Origin: Gyromitra esculenta
Lineage: Eukaryota > Ascomycota > Pezizomycetes > Pezizales > Discinaceae
DNA length: 64,000 bases
Assembly: GCA_038503075.1 (NCBI GenBank)
Contig: JBCAML010000001.1
Coordinates: forward strand, 3,410,001-3,474,000
Direction of reading: 5' to 3'
Shown here piece after piece: positions 1 to 11,500 of this stretch. Positions within the stretch are counted from its first letter, which is position 1, and each line of letters opens with the position of its first letter. A program made the translations under genes and the position numbers. Under the pieces are notes generated by a model. It saw only the letters and a program-made list of their open reading frames with translations, was not told the origin of the DNA and made no database searches.

Positions 1-257
1 AGTATGAGCCTCAGCATCCCACCTCTCGATAAAGTAATGTGCGTTATGATACGTGACTACCAAGGGTCTCCCATTCCACATTACACTATACATGTTTACC
101 TTGGTAGTTACAGACCAACACAATTGATCGTGCGCAGGATAGGTACATAAAGCTTCTATCAATCCAACCGAAGCCAATTCCATAATCCCAAGCCCCTTAT
201 CCTGTCCGAGCCACCTCTTTAGCCCGCTTAGATCGTCCCTCAGATACACACTTTGGC
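1..257. other. left-edge intergenic sequence
   Basis: No coding region, RNA gene or repeat is recognisable here. It lies downstream of MRPL32 and probably includes its 3' untranslated region. Confidence 0.5.
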
Positions 258-647
258 CTATGGCGTCGCCATATCCTCAGCTCCCAGATCCTTCCTCCAT
301 AGATCTTTAATAGCCCCAACGCAATGCTCACATAATACATTTTTGCGCTTAACGCCCCCGCAAACTGGGCATTTGTTGAGCGCGGTAATGTCCTGCAAAG
401 CCTTTCCTGCCAATTGCCGCATGCGCTTTCTCGAATGACTTTGTTTCTTTTTCGGTACGGCACGGAGGATCGACTCGAATATACCGGGTATGAGTAAGGG
501 GATATTAAGATGGATAGTTGTTGGAATTGTGAAGGTATGAAGTAAGGCGGGGAGGAAAGCCCTGGCCGACGCGAGAAAACCAACGCGCGAGGTAGCAATC
601 GCCAGTGCCATTACGAGCTTGAAATGACAGACGGTAGGAGGAGGCAA
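258..647 (-). CDS. MRPL32: mitochondrial large-subunit ribosomal protein bL32m
   Basis: Single-exon 129-residue protein of the bL32 family, a component of the mitochondrial 54S ribosomal subunit. Residues 1 to about 62 are hydrophobic with basic residues and read as a cleavable mitochondrial presequence. The conserved mature part starts around residue 64 with PKKKQSHSRKRMRQ and carries the zinc-binding pairs CPVC (93-96) and CEHC (106-109). Yeast Mrpl32 is matured by the m-AAA protease just before this block (family knowledge). Met13 (611-609) is an equally plausible start and gives a more typical presequence. The gene is divergent from CDC10, 402 bp between start codons. Nothing looks broken. 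Confidence 0.92.
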   Translation of the reverse strand: MPPPTVCHFKLVMALAIATSRVGFLASARAFLPALLHTFTIPTTIHLNIPLLIPGIFESILRAVPKKKQSHSRKRMRQLAGKALQDITALNKCPVCGGVKRKNVLCEHCVGAIKDLWRKDLGAEDMATP

Positions 648-1049
648 GAGCGACGCAATTCAACTATAGTGTTTAAGTTGATAGACGAAACAACGTTAGG
701 GAGGTATTGCGGTTGCAGCCAATGCATGCAATTTTCATGCTGAGATGTGCAACTGGGTTAGGGCTCCTACAATCTGCATGTCACGTTAGCGACGAACGCC
801 ACTTTTGCAGCCAAGCCAAAAAACTCCCCATTCGCAATACCCAGCCGAACCCCTTTTCGTTGCCTGCTTCCCTGGGTCTTCAGGATTGTTCCTCTGCTTC
901 CCTGAAATTTACATTCAGCTCACTACCTACCGTTGTTCAGGGTGCACTTAGGAGCACATTACTCTGCCTTTCCTCTCCCGACTCTCTGAAAGCTATATAT
1001 CGCTTGCATCTACAGACCACTAGTTCACGCGTTCTTTTCCATTGCAAAT
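648..1049. promoter_or_regulatory. shared divergent promoter of MRPL32 and CDC10
   Basis: A 402-bp gap between two start codons facing away from each other, so it must hold both promoters. A TATA-like stretch (agctatatatcg, 990-1001) lies about 50 bp before the septin start. No coding sequence is credible here: the open frame at 707-1081 overlaps the septin start and resembles nothing known to me. Confidence 0.55.
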
Positions 1050-2376
1050 ATGTCCCAAACAGCAACTGTTTTTCCACGTAGCCATGTCGGTTTCGACAGT
1101 ATCACCTCCCAGATTGAAAGGAAGCTTCTTAAGCGTGGTTTCCAGTTCAATGTTATTTGCGTTGGTATGTAATCCGCTCTTCATTGCGACCACTCATTTC
1201 TTCTCATTATTATCGCGTGTTAATACTATTACGCCCAAATCTTAGGCCAGACTGGTCTTGGAAAATCAACACTGATCAACACCATCTTTGCTGCCCATCT
1301 TATTGATTCCAAGGGTCGCCTTGCTCCTGATGAACCAGTAAGATCAACTACTGAAATTCAAACGGTTTCGCACAGTATGTAGTCTTCGACACAGTCTTGG
1401 TATATTCTTGTAACTAAACTTCTTAAAGTCATCGAGGAGAATGGCGTTCGTCTCCGGTTGAACATAGTCGATACCCCGGGTTATGGTGACCAGGTAAATA
1501 ATGACAGATGGTATGGCATTGAAGCTCCAAGACATTGGTTTGACGAATCAAGAAGCTTATGCAACGAATAGCTGGGACCCCATCGTCAAGTATATCAAGG
1601 ATCAACATTCAGCCTATCTGCGTAAAGAGCTTACCGCTCAGAGGGAACGGTATATTCAAGACACCCGAATTCATTGCTGTCTTTTCTTTATTCAACCATC
1701 TGGGCATGCGTATGTGTTCCTCCTTAAATATTTTTCCATTCCGTTCCGCAGGATGTTTACATGGTCCGAACAGACTCAAGCCAATCGATATTGTTGTTTT
1801 GAAGAAACTATCCGATGTCGTCAACGTTGTCCCTGTAATTGCCAAGTCTGACTCCCTGACGTTAGAAGAGCGTGCTGCGTTCAAGGAAAGGATCAAGGAA
1901 GAATTTGCTTTCCACAATCTCAAGATGTACCCTTATGATAACGACGAGCTCGACGAAGAGGAGCGTGCATTGAATGCGCAAATCAAGAACATCATCCCTT
2001 TTGCGGTTGTTGGTTCCGAAAAGTCAATAATCGTTGATGGCAAGCAGGTTCGCGGAAGGCAAAACAGATGGGGTGTTATCAATGGTACGCAATTTGCAAG
2101 CCGCCTCGTTATACTGCTGCTAACGCTCAGTGCATAGTTGAGGACGAAAAACACTGCGAGTTTGTTTACTTGCGAAACTTTCTCACCCGCACTCATCTTC
2201 AAGACCTTATTGAAACAACGTCCCAGATTCACTACGAGACTTTCCGCGCAAAGCAGTTGCTAGCTTTGAAGGAATCCAGTGCTGCTGGAGCTGGAAGCAG
2301 TAGGCCTATCTCTCCTGCTGCCGAGAGAGAGCTTAGCAGGGGATCTCAGCAAAGAATGACTATGAACGGCTACTAG
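1050..2376 (+). CDS. CDC10: septin, Cdc10/AspD group
   Basis: GTP-binding septin that forms filaments at septation and branching sites. Six exons inferred from reading-frame continuity and splice sites: 1050-1164, 1246-1374, 1429-1510, 1572-1709, 1774-2084, 2138-2376. They total 1014 nt, i.e. 337 residues, close to yeast Cdc10 (about 320). G1 P-loop GQTGLGKS is at 39-46, G3 DTPG at 96-99 and G4 AKSD at 178-181. The N-terminal VGFDSITSQIERKLLKRGF and the block RTHLQDLIETTSQIHYE near the C-terminus match the Cdc10 subgroup. The C-terminus is short with no coiled coil, as in Cdc10 and unlike Cdc3, Cdc11 or Cdc12. In intron 4 an earlier AG (1752) would add ten residues between GH and LKPID; I chose 1773 because it restores the conserved spacing. 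Confidence 0.93.
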
Positions 2377-5300
2377 AGTTCAATTGCCGAACATATTGGT
2401 TCGGTGAACTGTGCATGACTATTAACCAAATCCTTAACAGAGAATAAAAGCGTGGCATGAGCCTTTCATCTTGGAAGCCACTTCCTTCTGCTTTTTTTTC
2501 GCTACTTCTTAATTTTTTTCTTTGGCTGGAGAACTTTGCTGTATTTCTTGATTCCCCATTATATTTCCCCCATCGCTCTTTTGGCTTCCCTACCAGATTC
2601 TTGAACCGTGTATCTAATCACTAGTGTCTTGGAAGTATATGGAGAAAACACCCACTCCGTCTCTGGTCCTCTATTTTAACCTTTTTTTTGTTTTTACACC
2701 TTTCATATCTTCCCTGCTTTCCTATTTTGAACACTAATTATATTTAGTTAGTAATGTCGGGTGTTTTCTGTTTGTGCCAAGTATCCTTGTGAGTCCAACT
2801 AACAATATTCAAATGACTTGGAGGGTGTGGTTAAAGGCTTCGACGATTTATCCACCTTTCTACCTTTTTAAGTACACCTTCATCAAATGTGCATTAATAG
2901 GCATCTCAACCTCTAGTTCAATGGTTCTTTTAGAATACTAGCAGTAAGAGTTTTCGCTTTAATATGAAGATATAAAGCCGGTCGAACCGGTGAGGGGGTT
3001 TTTTTTCAAAGCGAAAACAATCTTTCTAGCTGCCCGCGCAAGTTACCACATATATTTAGACGAATACCAGATACCAATGGGCTTCTTAAAACTTCTGGTC
3101 ATTCCGTACATAATACAACTATGGCCAGTTAGCTGCCGCAAAGAAATACATTTATCCCAAAATGAAATCATAATTGAGCCGACGATTGGTTAAAAATAAT
3201 AATAGGGAAAACGTTCAAGATACCATGTTTCCGATTCTGACGACACGCACCCACCACAGCACCATTATTGACACTACTGTAAGCTTCATGCCAAAGAACC
3301 TATCATAGTACACTATTTTATTCAAAGAATGTTGAGAGAGAAAAAATACTACCTAATTTTTCGTGAAGCCATGACCCAAAATCCATATTTTCTATGCCTT
3401 GCTAAATAAGCTAAAGGGGATAACTGACTGATAGACGACTCAACAAGCAATCTGAGAAATCCATACCCAGGTAAAATTTACGGTCACACTGGGTGGTTAC
3501 ATACACCCCTAGAACACCACCTATCTCATAAAATCAATAGAAATATCAAAACTTCTTCCAATAAACTAAAACCAAGTTTAATCTATAGTTTATCCACAGG
3601 AAATTTTATATCAAGTTTTGGGTACAAGAATTAATTAGTGCAGGCGGTGTATTTTTCACGGTTTGGAATTGGCGAAAATTCTGATGTGTTGTGGGTTGCA
3701 ACGAAGCCTGAAGTCGCATAGCAACCGCAACGGCCCGGACAAAATACCTAGCTGTCATGGTTAGGGGAGCTGCTGAATCTCCCTAATAGGAAAGTTTCTA
3801 GCGTCGCAACTGGCCTCTTTTACTGGTAAAGTAGGTAATCTGTGCCAAATATTAGCTAACCATCAACTGTTTGAGTGGGTAGGATTTTCAGACCGCTTAT
3901 GGAATTGTCTAGCACAGGTTTAGTTGTGATGGGCGAAGTAGGAATGGTATCCTAAACGTTTTCCCAAAAAAGCAACTGCCCAAAAGCGATACCCCAGGTC
4001 AACCTCAATGGAACCAGAAAGCGGTGGTCCTAGTAAAGGACACTGAAAAAGCGGTAGCGGAGCGATTTTATGGAGTATTTTAGCTACATTAGATTCCCAA
4101 ATTTGGAGCCTGGAATTTGAATTCTTGGCAGGCTGTGTAGCGCTATAGGGCACAAGCTAATGAAAAATATAAATTACACTCTTGATCAGGCTGATCCTGT
4201 GGCTTTCATAAAATTCTTGATAGCTTTCGGATTGTTTTTTGGGGGAGGTATAAGTTTTCGCACCATACCTTTTTAAATCGATTCTTAGTGTAGCCAAGTG
4301 CTCGAAATTTGGCCTCGAAATTTGGAAACTTGGCGTAGTCAGCGTAGTTTGCTGAATGATTATGAGTAATTATTCATGTCTGCCGGAAATCGGTGCACCC
4401 CTAGAGAGTCCATACGATGTACAAGATGCCAATACAGATACAATACTTTGTTGGAGAAAATCTAAAGCTACATATCTTTTCAAACTTGCTATAGTATTTA
4501 TGTATGGTAGTATTTATATTGGGAGTAAAGAAGGGCACCCAAGCCCTTAAATATATATATAAATTTACCTACCAAAAGCGCCGAAAGATCATCGGGGAAC
4601 CCATCTATACAAAAGGAAATAGAGAACATAAAAGGCTCAATGTCACAAAATCTCAAAGTACATGTACCCATCAAAATTCACAGCCTAAGGAATTTGAAGT
4701 ATCGAAAAAGGTTTCATAAAACTGATATCTGCTCCCGTATTATTAAATCTGCCCGGTTGATGTGAATTTAAGGCCCACCAGTTGCGGTGACGAGACTAAG
4801 AAACAGTGAGCTGTTCCAGCTAGATATGATACACAGTAACATGGTTAAACTTACGCTTTCGCGGCAAATGGCCAACCGAAGAACACAATATACATCGGCA
4901 AGTACCTATAACTTCCCTTAGTCACTGTGGGATAATGAGCAAAGGTAAACATATGACTTACAATGAAGCTGCACGTGCAACTCTAGCTGTGTAAAACCTC
5001 ATCTGTACGGGGGCGGCCTTCGTTGCCTTTGGGAGGATGAAAAAAGGATGGGGCTCCTTGATCATTCTCCTACCGAATGGGTGCATAAGCTTTATTGTCG
5101 CTTTGAACATCTTGTTATTTATCTACTAAAATCGAAGTACTATTTTGAAGGTATATGATTGGAAATATCGACTCGAGCGACTGAGTGGAGATATTATACG
5201 GTGACAAGCTCGGAGGTATGCGAGTGAGAGGAGATGGAGCTTGAATGGTGGACCTGGGAAGGGTGTTTCATTATGGTAGTATATATAAGAAACCATTGGG

Positions 5301-6526
5301 ATTTATATGTGGGCTCCAGAAAACCACTGGTTGATCCTCAAAGGCACTGACATTGTGGAATGTTAATTGTAGCCTACATCTAGTTTGGTGAACTGGTTGG
5401 GGTGATAGACGCAAAGCCTGGGGGGAAGGGGTGGGCAAAAATATGTGAAAATCAGCCGAGAAAGTGTTAAACAAAGCATTTAGGAAAAAAATCAGGTAAT
5501 ATGTGGTTCGATATCTTGCTATATCGTAGGATGTGGGGTGAGAGGGGAAGTGGTGTGGTATGGTTCGAGTGTTCGTCGGCGACCCCCGACGAAGGCAATG
5601 ATGCCTATGCTCATGTCGCCAGTGCTATTGTCGGTCACGCGATGGATTTGGCCAATCAGAACCGAATTTCCCGCCCATTAGTCAGCCCGCGACCAACATT
5701 AATTCTGGCGACAGGAGTATCTCTTGCGCTGGTGCTTAGAGGCTGCCAGATATGTCAACCTCGATCAGGTAGATAAATGGACGATCTTGCTGTATTGAGG
5801 AGTTTCCTATCCGGATACGAGGCTGAAATGAGACCTTGCGCTCAGCCACCAAACTAGTTGGCAGCTTCACCAGCGTAAGGGATAGTAAAGAGAAGGTACA
5901 TGGGGTCAAGGGGGTGCACGGCGGTTACGGTCGGACGGCGGACAGGAATCTATGCTGGGCAAGGACTATCGATAGGGTACAGGTTTTGGGGGTGTAAAAT
6001 CTGGAAAATAGGGCCCATGATTTAGCTAGGCAAGGACTATTGAGAGGGTACTCGTGATCCAGGGTATGAACAGGAAAACCGGGGGGGTAGGACCAGGGGT
6101 AGGGCCAGGTGTGTGACAGGGGAAAAGAGCCAATCGAGTGTAAAAATAAATTATTGTACTCATGTCGCCGGATTGCTATTGCTTTCCCTTTTCTGGTAAT
6201 TGATCTGCAACCCCCTCCGAGTCCCTATTACAACCGACTATCCCTTATGCTGGTAATGCTGCCAACTTTGGTGGGGGCCGGGTATCACAGAGGCGTAACT
6301 GGCTCGTGAGGCTGTGCAAAATCCGCATTTTAAACGCAAGTCAATGATTATGGCAGCTAGGAGACTCTGAAAGGGACGAAATTAATCACAAAATACAGGA
6401 GAATCAGGGAAAAATGTTCCTCCAGAAGTAAAAACTGCTTCAAACGGGGGTTGGAGCTGGTACTTAGCAGTTTTTATTAAAAACCCTACCAAAACACGGA
6501 CGGAAAACACAACAAAGTGAGATCAA
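2377..6526. other. 4.1-kb region with no recognisable gene
   Basis: Mostly AT-rich sequence with septin 3' UTR at its start. Open frames are short and unrelated to families I know. Small features only: a diverged direct repeat (gcaaggactat...gggtac at about 5958-5981 and 6030-6051), a hairpin around 5574-5596 (TCGTCGG/CCGACGA), and a doubled ctcgaaatttgg at 4302-4325. The last ~200 bp before 6527 probably belong to the 3' flank of the piggyBac element. Old, unrecognisable transposon remains are likely but cannot be shown from sequence alone. Confidence 0.4.
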
Positions 6527-8526
6527 TTAATTACTCTGATGATACAAAATAAAGCACGAGCCTAAGCACAAAAAAGTTTGACAGAGTAGACAATATCCCC
6601 GTGTTTGTGCAGGGCGCTTTCCCAGCCCTCCAGGAACGCTATTACAGTAGTATGATCTTCCTCCACGCCCATTCTCCAGTACTGTCCCAAATTTTCGCAC
6701 TTTTTCCTTTCCCTCATTGCGTTCTTTAGTTCGTACATAACAGCAATATGCACAGTATCCTTTTTTGCCATCAGGTGCTTGCATTGCAATATGGCTGCCT
6801 GGTTGCAAACGTTGTAAAGGTAATTGACTGGTAATAGATCGATGTTTTCGAGTAATGATATTTGCGTTTGGTGTCCCTTTTAGACGCAGCGATGGACTTC
6901 CTATATTATGTCAGAAATAAATTAGAAAGTAGATTGGGTATGAGTATTACCTTTAATAATCAATTCTTGAGATAATTTTTCGCGAGACTGACGATGTGTT
7001 AAGAAGTTCTTGAACTGCTCCCCAGCTGTTATATTTACAACACGATACAGGATAAATGCATTAATAATAGCTGTATCCAGGCACCAAAGAAACAAAGGAA
7101 GCCAATTGCGAGAAACACATAACTGAGTTGGCCAATAACTTCTCCGTTGATCAGCAATATCTACACCACCCATATACAAGTTGTACATATTAATAATGAC
7201 AGGAATCAAAAGCATGCGTGTAAAGTGATCATTAAATACAGGTCTAACAATTTTTGCATTTGTGCTGGTGATTCCTGGACAACGGCGGAGTTGAAGAATG
7301 TAGTTTTCAATACCTTTAACTTGATGAATAGTAGTTAATAGGAGAACATAGTTATTATCCATCCAAATAAGCGCAAGTACTCCATCAATTACCTCTCCTG
7401 CAAGTGTGTTCCATGTAGGTCGAGCCCCCTTTGATGCTTTCATTTTCGCAAATTCTGCAGGATATTTTTTTGATCCTTGTCGAGTAGTTCCGCAAGCACC
7501 AATTCCCAGCAAGCGAAGATATGAAAAGAGGGGGATGTTTGTAAAGTAATTATCCATATACAAATCAAAACGATGTTTTGTATATGGTAGAGTTTTTGCA
7601 AGATGGATAACAGCTGACAAGGATAAAGAATGGTCAGGCAACTTGGTGGTTTGTCCAATCTTTTTTGTACCAGAGCTGTACAGGAACGATGTTGTAAAAC
7701 CACGCCAACACAATGCAAAGATTTTGTAACCTTGTTTAATAGGTTTATTTTTAATTTTGATTGTATGAAGGCTGCGACCCGTGAATCGAACCATCATTTC
7801 GTCGATTGAAAGTTCTGTGGGAAGAAGTAGATACCGAGCTGCTGCATCACGTATTGCTTTACCAAATGGCTCAACTTTTGCGTACCATGGTGTATTTTGT
7901 GGTGGATCCGCTGGTGAAAGGTGAAAAAATCGTTTGATTTGCTGAAACCTCACAAGGCCCATATGTTTCATAGGTTGGAAGGAATGTTGACGATCAGTAT
8001 TCCAGTAGGTATCAACACGGGACCCTTTTGCACCTGTTTTCACCAATCCCATAAAAACCAAAAGTCCAAACCATACCATAATCTCTTTTGCCGTACTTTC
8101 TAGCCAAGGACAAGCAAATTTGGGTTCCCATGGTGGCCGACGTCGCTTGCTATTGCGAGGCTTGGGGCCTTTTAGACGAGCGTATGCGTTGGTGTTGGCA
8201 GAAAATACCTCAAATTCAGTATCCGAGGCGAAAAGCATAAAAAATGCGAGTGGGCTTTTGCTGTTGATAGTAGAGGGAACGCAATGCTGAGCAACATGGG
8301 GTGAAAAGGGTGATACCAGAGGTTTAAATTCCGGAGGTGTATCTAGTGAAGGTGGGTTGTAGGTGTCATTCTTTTTCTCCTCCATCTCTTCTTCCAAGTC
8401 CTCCTCGCTCTCATCAGATCCTTCAAAAACCGGATTGTTCTCATCAAGATTGACCTCCTAGCAGTCAGAACACTCCACATCTTCTTCTAACTCCTTTTCA
8501 TAACTAGATTCTTCGCAATCTGACAT
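6527..8526 (-). pseudogene. piggyBac-type transposase, near full length, one in-frame stop and one intron
   Basis: Cut-and-paste transposase of the piggyBac (PGBD, DDE_Tnp_1_7) family. Exon 1 is 8526-6951, intron 6950-6901 (GT..AG, 50 bp), exon 2 6900-6527; together 649 codons. An acidic N-terminal segment is followed by the catalytic core, numbered from the downstream start at 8397: SIDEMM (Asp199), MDNYF (Asp282) and GGVDIADQ (Asp413), matching the D, D, D triad. Exon 2 encodes the C-terminal cysteine-rich domain (CAYCC, CLLC, LCLGSCF). The ATG at 8526 is followed by an in-frame TAG at 8460-8458 (codon 23); starting at the ATG at 8397 bypasses it and loses only acidic residues, so the protein could still be functional. 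TTAA duplications and terminal repeats could not be located. Confidence 0.88.
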
Positions 8527-8985
8527 TATTGTTGTGTACCGCACAAAAAAAATCGATCAAGAAAAAGTCACACTGCGTGTTTCTGCAAGACTCGGACTTC
8601 CTGGATAAACATGAATTGTGTAAAAACTCCCGGCATGTGATGAGCACCGTCAGTGAGCGGTGTAGGTGCATTTGAACTACTGCAGCAAGGTAAAACACAG
8701 TGGACTCAGCGTTGGCAGCAGTGCCAAACTCGAATGATTTGATTGCACATGATTACTCGTTACTAGTAATCGCAAATTTGAATTGGTAGGCGTCAAATTA
8801 GAAGCGTTCGTTGCCAAAGACTTACGATGATTCTGATATTGCGGGGTCCATTCCGCTCCTGTTTCAGTTCAGCTAGTCACATGAACCACACGGCTTAATA
8901 TTCTTCCATGGCCAGATCTCGGATAAAAGTTGGCAGCATCGGAGTACCAGCATAAGGGATATACATGATTCAACCATCATAATTA
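8527..8985. other. 5' flank of the piggyBac gene
   Basis: Probably the promoter and left or right arm of the piggyBac element. The only TTAA here is near 8897, and no inverted repeat partner was found near the other end. No coding sequence recognised. Confidence 0.35.
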
Positions 8986-9443
8986 TTATTTCCACCATGC
9001 AAAATACATCTCAAGCTTCTCATAAAAGGTAGTACACCGCCTGTCAATTAGAGCTTGTGTGAGTTCCTCCCAAACCCGTACCAGAGTGGCATTAGCCTGC
9101 ATTGCTGTTTCTTGGCTAGCTCCAGTAAATTGATATGTAGCAATTTCATCCTTCTCATCACACCATATTGGCTCAATCTGATTAAAATCAGGGGACCTTG
9201 ATGGTCATTTAAATGTGAAAATACCATGTTTTTCACACTCTTCACAATCAACAGGTTTAGCACATTGATGGTCAGGTGCATTATCTTTGACGAGATATAT
9301 GAGAGGCATACCAGTCCATGCTTGTAGTTCATTGATCCAAGGGTATAGTTTTGGTTCTAAAACCCTTTCTCAATAGGAAACCCAATTAAGACTGCCCTTG
9401 CTACGATATTCCACAGGTGCTACTTTGAATTTTTGGTGAGGAA
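8986..9443 (-). pseudogene. Tc1/mariner-type transposase relic (DDE C-terminal part)
   Basis: On the minus strand a broken frame reads KGSLNWVSY, stop, ERVLEPKLYPWINELQ, then YLVKDNAPDHQ (second catalytic Asp) and, after one more stop, SPDFNQIEPIW (third catalytic residue, Glu), ending FAWWK and a TAA at 8988-8986. This order is the C-terminal half of a Tc1/mariner DDE transposase as found in many ascomycetes. Two in-frame stops show it is dead. The 5' part is missing: the frame is cut at 9444 by another repeat whose end reads CATCAGCAAAAAA. Confidence 0.8.
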
Positions 9444-9490
9444 CATCAGCAAAAAATTCTCAGATCCGGGATGTTTCCACCCAAGGTCCG
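9444..9490 (+). repeat. left piece of the CATCAGCAAAAA-ended repeat
   Basis: Starts with CATCAGCAAAAAA and continues with a segment that also occurs, reversed, at 56412-56459. The sequence is interrupted by a TCE insertion at 9491 and resumes at 10360, so this is the left part of one older repeat. The same terminal motif appears at 14752, 36617, 41674, 42849 and (as CATCGGCAAAAA) 56459. Confidence 0.7.
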
Positions 9491-10359
9491 TCTCAAGGAG
9501 CGACAATCTTGTCAAGCTCTCAGGTATCTCCCGAGATAAGCAGTGCTACTTGAAAGAGAAATTGGCGGCAAGAGTGTATACGGAGATTCTACAGGTTCTA
9601 CGTTTTACTCAAGTTATGATGACTTGATCTCAAGGAACGGGATTTCATCAAGCCCTTTGGTATCCCCAAAGGCGAGCAGTGCTACTTGAACGAGAACCAG
9701 TGACAGGAGTTTAAACGATGATTCCACAGGCTCTACGATGGAGAGGAGTTATGATGACTCCAACAGCGAAACTACGTTGATGTAGTGAAGTGATAGAGCG
9801 CGAAGTATCATGGAGGCGATGAAGGATTGTGTAGGAATCCTGGCTTGTATTGTAGGATACAAGTAAAGTGACAATAGAAGACATTGCTTAAAGAGAAGAA
9901 AAGGAAAAGTACAACAAGAGGGGAAAGCCCTTCGCTTATATACCCATATTCCCTTCCTTCGATGACAAACGTATGACTCATCATAATAGAAACCAAAGGA
10001 AACATAACGAACAACAACAAAATAAGACAACCGAACACCTACGCAATTAACCTTGCAACAAACAACCATCCGTGAAACTTTAGGGCAGCGACAGCGAAGG
10101 ATTACGAGGTGTAATTGAGGTTTGTATTGTAAGATACAAAGAGTGTACAATAGAAGATGTTGCTTAAGGAGAAGAAAAGGAAAAGTACAACAAGAGGGGA
10201 AAACCCCTCGCTTATATACCAACAATCCTATCCTTCGCTGACAGACGTATTACCAATCGCAACGAAAAACCAAAGGAAGCCCAAGGAACAACAACAAAAC
10301 TTAGTAACCGTGTACCCATGTACCCAACCAACCAACCAACGAAACATCCATCCATGAAA
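9491..10359 (+). mobile_element. TCE copy 1 (interrupted by copy 2)
   Basis: TCE element of the TCTCAAGG...CCATGAAA subtype. Its left part is 9491-9627 and its right part 10083-10359, about 414 bp when the inserted copy is removed. Flanks are a perfect 5-bp duplication GTCCG at 9486-9490 and 10360-10364. The uninterrupted target is present in reverse at about 56380-56459, so the insertion boundaries are directly confirmed by an empty site inside the same window. Hairpin arms TCAAGT (end of left part) and ACTTGA flank the place where copy 2 landed. Confidence 0.92.
9628..10077 (+). mobile_element. TCE copy 2, nested in copy 1
   Basis: A 450-bp TCE with ends TCTCAAGG and CCGTGAAA. Flanking 5-mers CTTGA (9623-9627) and CTTTA (10078-10082) agree at four of five positions, consistent with an aged target duplication. 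Hairpins visible: CCTTTGG/CCAAAGG (9654-9660 with 9666-9672), GGAGT/ACTCC and CTAC/GTAG further on. A TATATAAG box lies on the minus strand near 9940. This is the longest copy. Confidence 0.9.
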
Positions 10360-10364
10360 GTCCG

Positions 10365-10502
10365 GGATGGTATGCCCAGTCCACCAAATTGACAGGCCCT
10401 GTATAGTCTATTTTTTAATCCAAGACTGCCAGCCGCTGATCCACATATCTCCATGGACCTTCCTGGACCAACTGCATACTGTCATGGACCTTCATGGACT
10501 AC
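10365..10502. repeat. right piece of the interrupted repeat
   Basis: Continues the repeat begun at 9444. Its first ~60 bp (ggatggtatgcccagtccac and beyond) match the reverse complement of about 56340-56405. TGGACC/GGTCCA words recur here and in the 56-kb copy. It is cut by TCE copy 3 at 10503. Confidence 0.65.
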
Positions 10503-10909
10503 TCTCACGGTTCAGACCTCGTTAAGCCCTTCAGTATCCCTTAAGGTGAGCAGTGCTACTTAAATGAGGTACAGAAGCGATAGAAAGTACGAAGTTTCTA
10601 CAGGTTCTACATGGGGTCTATCTCAAGGCGAGATAAGTGCAATGTATAACTAAGGCAGCGACAGCGAGGATTCTGAAGTAGAATCAAGATAGTATTATAC
10701 GATACAGTAGAAGTGAAACGAGAATGTTGCTTAAGGAAAGAAGAAGAAAAACAACAAGAACGGCCAAAATCCATCACTTAAATACCCTGCTTTTCTTTCC
10801 CTAACCCATAACCAAAAGATAACTGAACAACAAAGACATTATACAAAGCCCTTAGCCCATCGCGACCATTAACAGAAACCCAACCCATTATCCGATTCTA
10901 TCCGTGAAA
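10503..10909 (+). mobile_element. TCE copy 3
   Basis: A 407-bp TCE with TCTCACGG and CCGTGAAA ends. Flanking 5-mers ACTAC (10498-10502) and ACCAC (10910-10914) differ at one position. It carries the conserved hairpins ATCTC/GAGAT and ATTCT/AGAAT, and CTTAAATACC (TATTTAAG on the minus strand) where other copies have TATATAAG. Confidence 0.9.
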
Positions 10910-10914
10910 ACCAC

Positions 10915-11340
10915 CTACCAAATCTTTTGTATTCTCCAACTCTAATTAATTCCACTACTCTCTGAGCAGGACCCCATTGATCAACCATTTTTTTTCTCTG
11001 GATTTCCATGGATGCTGCCAGACTTCCCATTTGTTGTCTCTCATTCTATATATCTGTGGCAATCTTTTGCTGAACCATCGCAGACCTTCTGCCCGTGGTC
11101 TGGGGACCTCTTTGATTGTGCAGTGCTTGAGGACGTTATCTGCAGACCATAAAACTACAGCAACTATTTGTTGAAATTAACTAAGCTGGTAACTAGGGTC
11201 ACAGAATTGTGGAAAAGTCTCTATTCAGATTTCTATAATTAAATAGTGGACCTGTAGTGTACACTATTCTAGTCTTATACAACAACAAAAAACAGATCAA
11301 CTAAGAGAGTATGCGAAATACGTGAACCTTTTGGTCTGGT
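10915..11340. other. region without recognisable gene
   Basis: No coding sequence or repeat family was recognised. Probably decayed transposon sequence, since it lies between mobile elements on both sides. Confidence 0.3.
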
Positions 11341-11500
11341 CTTCCTTGATCTTGAAAGCTGCAGCTGAACCATTTGATCAAATCTTCCTCGGTCTTGAAG
11401 GTTGCAGGTGTTATATCCTTGAACCTTTTGGTCGATTCTTCCTCGGTCTTGAAGGTTGAAGGTAGGATTTTCGATCAAAACTTCCTCGATCCCGATGGTC
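11341..11500. repeat. degenerate tandem repeat
   Basis: Three and a half units starting with cttcct[ct]g[ag]t at 11341, 11383, 11438 and 11481, spaced 42, 55 and 43 bp. Each unit carries a version of cttgaaggttg followed by a gatcaaa or gaaccttttggtc segment. No coding role is apparent. Confidence 0.6.

Noticed and set aside
6300..9050. TTAA target sites and inverted ends of the piggyBac element
   Set aside because: Several TTAA words exist but no pair is followed by matching inverted repeats.
9749..10454. Hydrophobic open frames on the minus strand
   Set aside because: They fall entirely within TCE copies and recur with changing frames and stops in other copies, so they are not genes.
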